Part shown: in pieces, positions 22,180 to 31,960 of the stretch
Layout: the number at the start of each line of letters is the position of its first letter
Position numbering within the stretch: the first letter of the stretch is position 1
Origin: Eremomyces bilateralis CBS 781.70
Lineage: Eukaryota > Ascomycota > Dothideomycetes > Eremomycetales > Eremomycetaceae
DNA length: 64,000 nucleotides
Direction: 5' to 3'
NCBI RefSeq assembly: GCF_010015585.1
Contig: NW_022985073.1
Location: 1-64,000 of the forward strand
The notes under the pieces: model-generated
Told to the model about the DNA's origin: nothing
Databases searched by the model: none
Seen by the model: only the letters and a program-made list of their open reading frames with translations
Made by a program: the position numbers and the translations under genes

Positions 22180-22895
22180 TTATATCGATGAAGGGTACAG
22201 CATCACTCGCACGCTCGCTCCGAAAGATCGTGCGGGCAGGTTGCGCCTGAACTGTGCTCGGACAACACCTCGGTTGCCTGGATGTCGGTCAGTATGCGTC
22301 CAGTTCCATCGGTCTCTGGGATCCACGCACCATGCGGCCTGGTGACCTTTCCCCATATCACTCGGATCTTGGATCCTCGGATCTCCTTCTTCGCGCGGTA
22401 GACATAGGCGATCTTCTTGCCCAGGTAGAAACTGCACACTGTTAGTGAGGTACCGAACAGATGCCACATGGGTCTCTTACGTCGCAGCCTTGGTATCGTC
22501 AACACCCTCGAGCTTGATCAAGCTTCAATGCAGTCAGTCGCCGCTCATCCCAATGCAGTTCCATCGCTCACCTGGTGTTGGGATTCGTGTTGCGCTTTCC
22601 GCGCTGGTAGCTGACGTGCTTGCCCCTACAATGGCCATGTTAGCAAGGCCGTTCGGATCATGATAGATGGTCGTGCATGTCGAATCGAGAGGCCGATTGT
22701 CGCGGAGCCGTGTTGATGTGGAGTCGTCGACGGGACTTACTTGACGTATACTGTACGCGAATAATGCTGTCAGTCATCATGCATGCGATATTCGAAGGGG
22801 TCAAAGCCATTGCATCGGCGCATGTGGAATTCGATATGCAGCTATCGCGAGTCGGAGAGAGGCAACTTACATCTGTGGCCTGATTCTGAAGGCAT
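22180..22895 (-). CDS. RPL33: 60S ribosomal protein eL33 (L33/L35A), six exons
   Basis: Six minus-strand exons: 22871-22895, 22741-22750, 22572-22625, 22481-22522, 22331-22431 and 22180-22277. They sum to 330 nt, an exact 109-residue eL33. Readings: MPSESGHR, then LYVK across the second exon, [79 protein letters not shown] and [10 protein letters not shown]. Every intron is GT-AG (120, 115, 49, 49 and 53 nt). The second exon is only 10 nt, which hides the gene from ORF-based reading. Two long 5' introns in a short ribosomal-protein gene are common in this clade. Role: structural protein of the large subunit near the exit-tRNA side. Confidence 0.95.
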
Positions 22896-24486
22896 TGTGA
22901 TTATGAGGACTCCAGCCAAGCGTACCAGCGAGGTAGAGATTTAATAAAGACTGGCGGATGGGATGCCACTGTGTGAGTTGTGAGTTGGTGATGGTGGATG
23001 AATGGTGGTCCTTAGGCGAGATGTTGCCGATTTGCGATGGTGTGGATTTTCGGAAACGAACTGTGTGATGATTCAGCGAGAATGTCACGTGCTGCTCCAC
23101 CAAAACAGCTAGTGCCCCCCAACTTTTCGTCCTTTGCCTGAAGGCCTGAGGCAGTGAAGAATCTGTTGAGCCCTCTTTGCTGCCTCAGGCATGAATCTCT
23201 ACGTCAAGTAAGCAATTCATCAGATTCCTGCTGCAGGTGTGCATCACTTTTAAATTCTACATGGAAGATCCCCTGCAATGCAAGAGGCTAAGATAATCAT
23301 GACAAAATCCGACTGTCCTGTTACTGTAATCATTTAGGTTTATCGCACGGTGACGCGGAGCTTCCTTCGTCCACCGATCGTCTCCGCGGGAGTACGGTCT
23401 GAGGGGGTAATCGACACAATATTAATACAGTCTCTCCTGTATCTACAGGATAAGAGGCATTCGCATTTCACAGACTATGGCACAGATCGGGGATTTTCCG
23501 AAAATCAATAATTAGGCTAAAATGGCAAAACTTCCGGTTCCATTGATGATGCTCGACGTTGAGGTGTCGTGGATCGCCAAGCATCGTGAGGGAGAGGGCA
23601 ATGGGGGATCCGAGACCACAAGCCACTGCTGGTCGGCTGCGGATAGCCCGACGGGTTGATCGGGTACTTGCATTTCATAGTCAATTGTAAAAAATGGTAA
23701 TCGACCTGGACTTGATTGTATCGATTCCCATCTCCGATCATGACGATGGGGGTGGGCGTGGGATGGATTTGGTTGAACGACTCGGTCTCCGGCATGAAAC
23801 CTCCCCGGAGATAGGATCTTCTGGAGCCAGACATTTAAAACATGGCCGATTCGGGAGCCCATTCGGGGTTTATAAATCTCCAGCCATGGCTGACTGATGC
23901 GTCCATTGCCATCCGAAGGAGGCGTCCCGCTAGTTAAGTCGACGCACCATCGCATTCATATTAAAGCAGAGGATATCGAGTCTTGAACCATCCAGCCTTT
24001 CGCATCCAAACTTGTGATCTCGCGTAAACTCAAACATAACTCCTCCCTCACGGCCATCTCCAGCCTACGACCGAACTCAGGGAACCGTAGAAACGTGGAA
24101 GAAGCGAAGGCGTCCGAAAGTCGGATTGTTGACCGCATCATCGGTCACAGCGTGCAATCTGCTCAGTGCGTTGAGGGGAACCCCACCATTCTTCCTGTCG
24201 TCACTCCCACGCCGCTAGGATTTCCCGCCATTTTGATATTGACTCGACCTCGCGCTGTCTGAGCTGTCCTCGAACTCTCTCTCCTCCCATTCTACCCAAA
24301 CTTTTCCTCAACTTCATCTTACCTGACGCTTCCGGTCTCAGTTGCGTCAGTCAAAGCTTATATATCGGACCTTCCGGCCACCCTCGCGAATATCCGGAAG
24401 AGAATTGATTAACCCATCGGAACAATCGGCGAATCGTCAGCGAATATCCAAGCTTGGGCCAAGGGTTCTTCTGCAACGCCGAAATC
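22896..24486. other. Promoter region between eL33 and G6PD
   Basis: Both genes point away from here, so it holds two promoters. A 147-residue open frame lies at 23512-23955 on the minus strand, overlapped by a second frame, with no signal peptide, motif or family I know; I do not call it a gene. Nothing else is seen. Confidence 0.45.
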
Positions 24487-26440
24487 ATGTCGGACACAAT
24501 CTTGAGGTCGAACGAGGATGGGGAAGTAGTGTAAGATTCTTTTTCTACTTTCCATCCCTTCCGTTTGGTGAAGCCAATCCAGCGCTGAGCAGCTCACCCT
24601 CTGATTCTGTGGTATGGAGCACGGTGATGACGCTGATATGCCCGGGTATGCCGATAAGCAACAATTGGACCGTTGGCTGACGTAGATGGCTATAGCACGA
24701 TTGAGTTGAAGGAGAACACAGTCATTATTGTCCTGGGAGCCTCCGGTGACCTGGCGAAAAAGAAGACGGCAAGTCCCCAATCGCAACGCGAACTTTGGAC
24801 GACAGGCTAACAAGCAGCAGTTCCCAGCACTTTTCGGCCTTGTGAGTACCCAATGTTACGATTGCCGCCTTCGATTGACTGACTCCCCAGTTCCGCAACA
24901 ATTTCCTCCCCAAAGATGCCAAGATCGTCGGATATGCCAGAACAAAGATGGACAGGGCGGAGTTCCTGTCGAGGGCGAAGTCGTCCATCAAGACGCCCAC
25001 AAAAGACATTGAGGCCCAGTTAGCCAAGTTCTGCGAGTCCCTCTCGTACATCTCCGGGCAGTATGACCAGGACGATTCGTTCCAGACCCTCACCAAACAT
25101 CTTGAAGATCTCGAGAAGGGGCAGAAGGAGACCAACCGAATCTTCTACATGGCTTTACCGCCTAGCGTCTTCATCAGTGTCAGCGAGCATCTGAAGCGAA
25201 ACTGCTACCCTAAATCAGGAATTGCTCGGATCATTGTGCTTATTCTCTCCGTCGAAACGGGATTACTTGTTGCTGACGATTGTGCAGGTGGAGAAACCGT
25301 TCGGCAAGGACCTGGGCAGCTCAAGGGAGCTGCAGCGAGCCCTTGCTCCTAACTGGAAAGAAGAAGAGATCTTCCGGATTGACCATTATCTCGGCAAGGA
25401 GATGGTCAAGAATCTGCTGATTCTCCGATTCGGGAATTCATTCTTCGGAGCGACATGGAGCCGACACCACATCGACAATGTCCAGGTATGGTCCTTCAAT
25501 CTCGAGTCAGTAGGCCAGGCTAACGTAGAGCTCCATTAGATCACATTCAAGGAACCTTTTGGCACCGAAGGCCGCGGCGGCTACTTCGACGAATTCGGCA
25601 TTATCCGCGACGTCATGCAGAACCATCTCCTCCAGATCCTCACTCTCATCACCATGGAGCGCCCGATCAGCTTCAGCGCCGAAGATATTCGCGACGAGAA
25701 GGTCCGCGTGCTCCGCGCCATGCCCTCCATCGAGCCGAAGAACGTCATCATCGGCCAGTACGGCAAGAGCCTGGATGGCAGCAAGATGTCCTATAAGGAC
25801 GATGAAAGCGTGCCGAGGGACAGCCGTTGCGCGACATTCGCCGCCATGGTGGCGTACATCAAGAACGAGCGGTGGGATGGCGTGCCTTTCATCATGAAGG
25901 CTGGCAAGGCGCTCAACGAGCAGAAGACCGAAGTGCGGATTCAATTCCGCGACGTGACATCGGGCATCTTCAAGGATATCCCCCGCAACGAGCTAGTGAT
26001 CCGCGTGCAGCCCAACGAATCCGTCTACATCAAGATGAACTCTAAGCTGCCCGGTCTGAGCATGCAGACCGTCGTGACCGAGTTGGATCTCACCTATCGT
26101 CGACGATTCTCCGACCTCAAGATCCCGGAGGCGTATGAGAGTTTGATCTTGGACGCACTAAAGGGCGATCATTCCAACTTCGTTCGCGACGACGAGCTGG
26201 ACGCGAGCTGGAGGATCTTCTCCCCGCTTCTGCACTACCTGGACGATAACAAGGAGATCATCCCTATGGAGTACCCTTACGGTGAGCTTTTTCATGAACT
26301 GAACCTGAAACCGCTGCTGATGTTTTTTAGGCTCCCGAGGTCCCGCGGTCCTTGACGACTTCACGGCTTCCTATGGGTATGCGTTCTCGGATGCCTCCAA
26401 CTACCAGTGGCCTGTCACTGGGGGCAACGAGAAACTATAG
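24487..26440 (+). CDS. gsdA: Glucose-6-phosphate 1-dehydrogenase
   Basis: Seven exons: 24487-24530, 24696-24768, 24821-24841, 24891-25235, 25288-25485, 25540-26281 and 26331-26440, giving 510 residues, the normal fungal length. Cofactor motif [12 protein letters not shown] lies near the N-terminus, the substrate-site signature [13 protein letters not shown] mid-protein, then [18 protein letters not shown] and KIPEAYE, ending QWPVTGG. It catalyses the first, NADP-dependent step of the oxidative pentose phosphate pathway in the cytosol. Intron 2 (24769-24820) begins GC rather than GT (GCAAGT), a GC-AG intron. Exon 3 is just 21 nt (FPALFGL). The start is the ATG that gives [15 protein letters not shown] and splices in phase over a 165-nt first intron; a different short first exon cannot be excluded. 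Confidence 0.95.
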
Positions 26441-26797
26441 AGTCGAACCTTAATTGTTGAGATATATGCTTACCGCCGCGTGCAGTAGGGTCAAATACTT
26501 AAGTGGGCGGTTCAGAAAATCCTCTGAGGGAGGGATCGGGGCAATGAGTTTTGAGTTTCAAAAATCGCTAGGTTAATAGAACGAATGGAACACGAGGCGT
26601 TGTTAGTCCGAATGATGTACTTAACGGCAATTCATCATTTTGATTTCTAGTCGATCTAAGTAAGATGACCCGCCAGTACGACTTCCCGTCGCACCGCTGA
26701 ATTTCTCATGACTTTTGGGCATCATCCAATTCCTCCAGGTGCCCTGGCTGCTCATCGCCGGTCTACAGACCATCCCACAACATCCAACCATCCGCGA
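26441..26797. other. Convergent spacer between G6PD and HIS3
   Basis: 357 bp holding the two 3' ends. Nothing else seen. Confidence 0.5.
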
Positions 26798-27570
26798 TCA
26801 ATATAACACCCCCTTCGTACTCGGCTCCTCCCCCTCCTTCTCCTTCACCCGACTTGTCGCCTGCCTCACCGCTACTGCCAACGCTTTAAATGCGCTCTCC
26901 GCCCGATGATGATCATTATCCCCCCGCAGGCAATCCACATGCAGCGTCACTCCCGCCGCCTGCGCGAAGCTCTCCAGCGCATGCGTCAGCATCTCGCAGC
27001 TCAGGTCCCCTAGCTTCTCCCGCTTCAGCCCTAAGCAGATCACCGCATACGGTCGGTTGGAGAGGTCGATGACTGCTCGGGAGAGGGCTTCGTCGAGTGG
27101 GGCGTAGCCTTGTCCGAAGCGGGCGAGGCCACCGGCGCCGGAAGGGCCGAGGGAGGATTTGAAGGCGGAACCAAGAGCAAGGAAGACGTCTTCGGTGGTG
27201 TGGTGGTCGTCAACTAGAGGGTTGGAGGTTAGTAGGTTGCCTTAAATCAATTGGGGTCGCGGGAAGAATGGTGGCGAAAGGAGAAATTCAGGACGGATCA
27301 CATACTGTAGAGATCGCCTCGACAGCGCACACGGAGACTCCAGCCGGCGTGTTTCGAGAGGCCGTGCAGCATGTGGTCGAGGAAGCCAATGCCGGTATCG
27401 ATGTCGATTTGCTGCATCGCCGACATCTGGTATGCGTGCCGCTTCTCGGATTCAGTGAAGCCATCGCTTTCCAACTCCCCGCCGTCCAGGCTCAGACACA
27501 CGTAAACCTGGGTCTCTTTCGTGTCGCGCTTGATGGTGGCAATCCGCCGGTCGCTTCTTGAGGGTGCCAT
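26798..27570 (-). CDS. HIS3: Imidazoleglycerol-phosphate dehydratase
   Basis: Exons 27306-27570 and 26798-27213 (minus strand) with a 92-nt intron give 226 residues. Metal-binding histidine motifs are intact: [39 protein letters not shown] and [13 protein letters not shown], and the end is PSTKGVLY. It converts imidazole-glycerol phosphate to imidazole-acetol phosphate in histidine synthesis. The start at 27570 (MAPSRSDRR) matches the family. The frame stays open for a further 56 codons to an ATG at 27738, rich in Ser, Gly, Pro and basic residues; see findings. It is head-to-head with the AC19 gene. Confidence 0.95.
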
Positions 27571-28399
27571 GGTGTAGTTGGGGTTGGTTGGGGTCTTTGG
27601 GGTGAGAGATGCCTTTTGATAGATGCTTGCGGGACCAAATGTTGATGCTCTGTTTGGTTTGCCCGTGGAGATTCGGCCCGGTGATCTTTTACCGGGATTG
27701 GAACCTCCCCGACCATTATTACTTGCGATGATAGCCATCTACGATTTTGGTCCATTATTGAGAGCTCAAATTTTACTTTAGTGACACGGTCATTTCCATA
27801 TGAAGTAAACGGTGGGATTTATAAACATGACACGTTTGAAACGTCTTTATTGGAGTATTGGAGCGACATTCGATGGCGGTCTCATTCTGTGCATCGGGCT
27901 TGTCAAACTATCGGCCAGCCTTCCTTTCCGAAATTATACGCCTAGCACTTGATCGAATATTCCCTAGGATCTAGCATTGCTCAGATAGTCGAATAGGACT
28001 CATTTGGTGTCTTCCCTCGCCGTTGTGCAAGACTATTCAGCAAGCACCTCTGGTGCGAGCAATCTGTCTGTATATGGGGCTTATGGATCCAGATAAGAAC
28101 TGGATAATTCTGAAGTAAACCCGCTGGTCAAAGGTGCGTATCCCGAGTAACAGGGAGCAGAGCATTAGGCATTTGGTGACTGTTACATATTGGGGATGAT
28201 GAAAATCTGGATGATGAAAATCTGGATGATAAAAATATTGAGAGGGCTATTGTCGGCTCGGCATGCCGAAAGTGCATTAGAATTTCGGGCTTCGGGCCGA
28301 GTATCACAAACTTCCTCATCGTCGCCATCGCCAGCCTTGAGCTAAATTCACCAGATGCTTCATCATCTCATACCGTAGCGATCCGCTAATTCCACGAAA
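27571..28399. promoter_or_regulatory. Divergent promoter of HIS3 and AC19
   Basis: 829 bp between two opposite start codons. I looked for the amino-acid-starvation site TGACTCA and saw no exact copy. It contains three tandem 15-bp units (GATGATGAAAATCTG type) at 28196-28240. No other gene. Confidence 0.4.
28196..28240. repeat. 15-bp minisatellite, three units
   Basis: Two perfect units of GATGATGAAAATCTG followed by a third, diverged one, about 160 bp before the AC19 start codon. Confidence 0.7.
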
Positions 28400-29039
28400 A
28401 TGTCTGCCAGTGCGGAAGAGCCAAAAGATGTCGAGATGACGGACGCCCAAGCGACGGCGGGAGCGGCGCATGGCGAAAGTAGTGCGGTGGAAGATACAGA
28501 TGATGACTTTGTCGATCCAGATGCGGAGCCAAAGATCAATATGGTATTGTTTTCTCCTAATGACCCAAATCCATTGATTCATTCTGGTGCTAATTATGCT
28601 TAGCTTCCTGGCTCGACAGATACCGAAGCGTCGTTCCAGTTCGATAAGGAAGATCATACGTTAGGAAACGCTCTGAGATGGATCATCATGAAAAAGTCAG
28701 TTGAACCCCAAGCAGTCATATATCTACATGATTTTCGACCGCAGAATCATTGCTAACCTTTGATTCAGCCCCGAGGTCGAGTTCTGTGGCTACACCATTC
28801 CACATCCTGCCGAAGCGAAGATGAATTTTCGGATCCAGACATATGGTATGTCTACTCACGGGCTGCGAAACAATACCTTCGCCAATAGGACTTGACTTGT
28901 AACCAACTAACATTATCTAGATGGTGCCAATGTCCGAAAGGTGCTTGAGAAGGGCTTGAATGACCTGATGGACCTCTGTGATGTTGTCATCGACAAATTC
29001 ACTATTTCAAGGGATGAGTTCAATGATCAACAGGAATAG
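28400..29039 (+). CDS. RPC19: RNA polymerase I and III subunit AC19
   Basis: Exons 28400-28543, 28604-28695, 28769-28845 and 28921-29039 give 143 residues. An acidic N-terminus (about 48 residues) precedes the alpha-like dimerisation domain: [54 protein letters not shown]. The length and the HTLGN motif identify AC19, which pairs with AC40 in both polymerase I and III. All introns are GT-AG and in phase. Confidence 0.95.
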
Positions 29040-29178
29040 AAAGTTCAGCATGATCCTCATGACAGGTTATTCAAGGGTAATCATTTTTTGCATTTCAAGG
29101 CGCCCTGGAATACCCGAAAAGTCCTTATAGCTAGGATATGACATGTATGTACAATGCTTGAAAGCTCCCAGCCACACC

Positions 29179-29905
29179 TCAGTTTCGTCCCTATGCAACG
29201 TGCGCGGTTAGTTCCATATACATCTCATATGATGGTCCAGGTGACTGGAATCGGGGCTGCTCACCTCTAAGAAGCCTTGCATGAAGTTGCTCGGCAGCTT
29301 CGCCGCGGTCTTGTCCTCTTCCGCCCGGAAATATTTCAACACATGTGTCAACTGCTTCCAGTAGTTCAATGTCTCCTGTGGTGCAATGAATGCATTAGCC
29401 AGGAACAAATGATTGCCAGCAGACCGGGGAGATTGGTCGTCCATGATATGATAGATCTTGGGATGGATTGTGACCCACCTGTAACTCTTGATGCGAATGT
29501 GTTATAAGTACGTCCACCGTCGGTAGCTGTGCGACATATCTATGCCTTTCGAATTCCTGGCGTATCTTCGTTCGAATTGCAGAGGTGGGCATGTTGAGCG
29601 AATACATGGTTTGGATCTCAGGTGCCTGCACGAGCTGTCAGCCTCTATTCCATTTCATGACATCGGAGAAGGAATGGGCCCCATCTCAAGCTATGAAAGC
29701 CCAAGACTGGACGAAGATATAGTTCGGAATAGCAATAGAGAAACACATACCGATCGCAACCAGTCGCGATAGGTCGTCAAGACCCTCCTCTTCGCATCAG
29801 TCCAATTGACCGCTATGTCGCTTGTTAGCATCAATTCGCGCACGCTGGAAAGTGTCTCCTACAGGACCGAGTCCTTTGGGCCAGGTATGTCGGGTTGATC
29901 ACCAT
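29179..29905 (-). CDS. Mitochondrial complex I LYR-family subunit NDUFA6/B14
   Basis: Five minus-strand exons: 29863-29905, 29751-29812, 29479-29625, 29265-29375 and 29179-29190, giving 124 residues. The last exon is 12 nt (GRN and the stop). Readings: MVINPTYLAQRTRSS, WTDAKRRVLTTYRDWLRS (the LYR-type motif, here TYR), APEIQTMYSLNMP, IRQEFERHRYVAQLP, ETLNYWKQLTHVLKYF and PSNFMQGFLEGRN. The family member binds acyl-carrier protein in the matrix arm of NADH:ubiquinone oxidoreductase. Introns of 50, 125, 103 and 74 nt are all GT-AG. It is head-to-head with BUD31. Confidence 0.93.
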
Positions 29906-30244
29906 CTTTGCAGGGCGTCTTGCATCGTATGTCCGGTGGTCTTGGGTTTGATGTCAAGTTGTTGAAGGTGAAGCTGCCGGGGCGGGATTCCCGGGATGCT
30001 GATTCAGGCACCAAGGCGACGATACTTGACTGAGGCGAAATGCGCGGGGCGAATTGTTGATGCCTGACAAACGACATCGTCAGATGTCCATACATCTTCA
30101 ACTGCCAAACACGTCCCCCCTCACAAGAGTACCGTACAGAACTGTATATTGCTGGACAGGAATATTTCTGCTCTTACTCTCGCTTCACAGATTATCTCGC
30201 TTCCTCTCTTCCTGTCCATATACCCACGCCCAGCGACCATCATA
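29906..30244. promoter_or_regulatory. Divergent promoter of NDUFA6 and BUD31
   Basis: 339 bp between opposite start codons. No specific element recognised. Confidence 0.4.
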
Positions 30245-30748
30245 ATGCCTCCGATACGAAGCGCAAGAAATCGAAAGCCTCCTCCGGAAGGCTTCGAAGA
30301 TATCGAGGACACTCTGCTGGATTTTGCCAACAAGATGAAAGATGCGGAGAATGCTTCGCATGAGGGCAAGAAACGCCATGAAATGATATGGCCGATCTTC
30401 CAAATCACCCATCAACGTATGTACCACCCTTCCCAAGACCAACGAAGCATGCTAACTCTTCTCGTTGCTATAGGGTCACGATACATCTACGACCTCTATT
30501 ACACCAAAGAAGCCATCAGCAAGCAGCTATATGACTGGCTCTTGAAGAACAACTACGCCGACGCCAACCTCATCGCGAAATGGAAAAAGACCGGCTACGA
30601 GAAGCTCTGCTGCATCCGATGCATCCAAACGAAAGAGACCAACTTCAACAGCACCTGTATCTGCCGGGTACCCCACGATCAACTGCAGGAGAACCAAAGC
30701 ATACAATGTGTGAGCTGTGGATGTCGTGGCTGTGCGAGCAGTGATTGA
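30245..30748 (+). CDS. BUD31: Pre-mRNA splicing factor BUD31 (G10 family)
   Basis: Exons 30245-30416 and 30474-30748 join over a 57-nt intron to 148 residues, very close to the usual 144-157. Readings: PPPEGFEDIEDTLLDFANKM, WPIFQITHQRSRYIYDLYY, YADANLIAKWKKTGYEKLCC. The C-terminal cysteine cluster follows: CCIRCIQT, CICRVP, CVSCGCRGCAS, which binds several zinc ions. BUD31 (Cwc14) is a core component of the activated spliceosome, next to the Prp19-related complex. Nuclear. In-frame codons upstream of 30245 do not resemble the family. Confidence 0.96.
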   Translation: MPPIRSARNRKPPPEGFEDIEDTLLDFANKMKDAENASHEGKKRHEMIWPIFQITHQRMYHPSQDQRSMLTLLVAIGSRYIYDLYYTKEAISKQLYDWLLKNNYADANLIAKWKKTGYEKLCCIRCIQTKETNFNSTCICRVPHDQLQENQSIQCVSCGCRGCASSD

Positions 30749-31960
30749 GAGGACGACATGGAGAGGTTCATTGGGAACGGATCTTTGAAAGAGAACGAAC
30801 ACTTCCGGCCCGGGTCTTCTTGTACGATGTTTTCCCCTCGGAAGCAGTCCAAGTGGGAGGAATGTAAACAAGGTCGGGGGAGAGAGATCTAACAGAGCCA
30901 CGAGGCCAGGCGAGGGAATGTCTAGCGCCGTAGAGACGGCCTGTCAGTCCGGCATAGATGAAGATAACGTTCGTTTTTCACAACCGGCTTCTAGTCGATG
31001 AGATACTGACGGCTTTAAGTTATTCGATGACAATCTGGGAGCTCTTCAAGTGGGAGAGAGCGAATGTTGAGCGGCGCATTCAGCAGATCGTGCGGAATTT
31101 GTAATTGCCACACAGCTTTAGATTTGTCTTCGAATTTTGGCCATGTCCGAGTGGAATTCGGATATCGAAGAGATCAATCAACCGTTTTACTAGTATCTCA
31201 TGTTCAAGTGTCTAGCATGACACGGCTTGCCTCAACAACGCAAACGCACTACCCACTGTCCTTCTATCCCATCTACTGGCAAATCACTGAAGCGTATCAC
31301 TGATGGCAGGTTCACATCCAAAGAACCATTTGTGTCCCCCGAAGTGGTTGGGGTTTTTATTAGTTTTTAGGTTTTTTGTAACTACGCCTAACTATCCCTG
31401 GAAGACCTAGCTGCACTGTCGGAAAAGCCACCCCAAATTGACCATCCTCTATAATTGTTGTTGCAATGCAGCCTCAATCATCCAGAAAAAAGAACACTAC
31501 TTTTCTGAATAGTGTTCATCCCACTCCCTTTGTCTGTTCGCACTTCGGTGTATAGTACAATGCTTTCTAAAACTGCTGTTTGTTGTGCCCGTTGGATCCG
31601 CAATTGGGAGTTAATAAAGAAACGCACACCGAACACCAAGGTGTCGCCTCATACCCTCAGCATGACATGATCGTCAAGTATGGCGCAAGGCCGAACGCAT
31701 GAGGTTTCAAAGTGAAAGTCGTTCCAGAACCTGTTATGAAAACCGCACCAAAGAACGCCAATAAGTTGCCTCATTTCCTCTGCACGACATGGTCGTTAAG
31801 TACGGCACAAAGCCAATACGCAAGAGGAAAATTAAAGCGAAAACCGAGAAACCCCCATTTTTGTCTCAATCGTCGCATGATTTCGTCGTCCGATCGTCTC
31901 CTCGTCCGGTCGCCTCCTCATACATCATCACGGTTGAGCGAGCGAACTTGTACGTTGAGC
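30749..31960. other. Convergent spacer with a diverged tandem duplication
   Basis: 1.2 kb between convergent genes. No gene seen. Holds the 122-bp-spaced duplication listed separately at its right end. Confidence 0.45.
31631..31842. repeat. Diverged tandem duplication, 122-bp period
   Basis: 31631-31720 and 31753-31842 align (GCCTCAT, GACATG, AAGTA and GGC blocks in the same order). I count about 11 transitions against 4-5 transversions in the first 65 positions, plus one gap. Both copies are non-coding. Confidence 0.6.

Noticed and set aside
23512-23955. 147-residue minus-strand frame between eL33 and G6PD
   Set aside because: No signal peptide, domain or splice partner, and a second frame overlaps it; it lies in a promoter region.
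30527-30901. 124-residue minus-strand frame over BUD31
   Set aside because: Shadow of the conserved BUD31 second exon.
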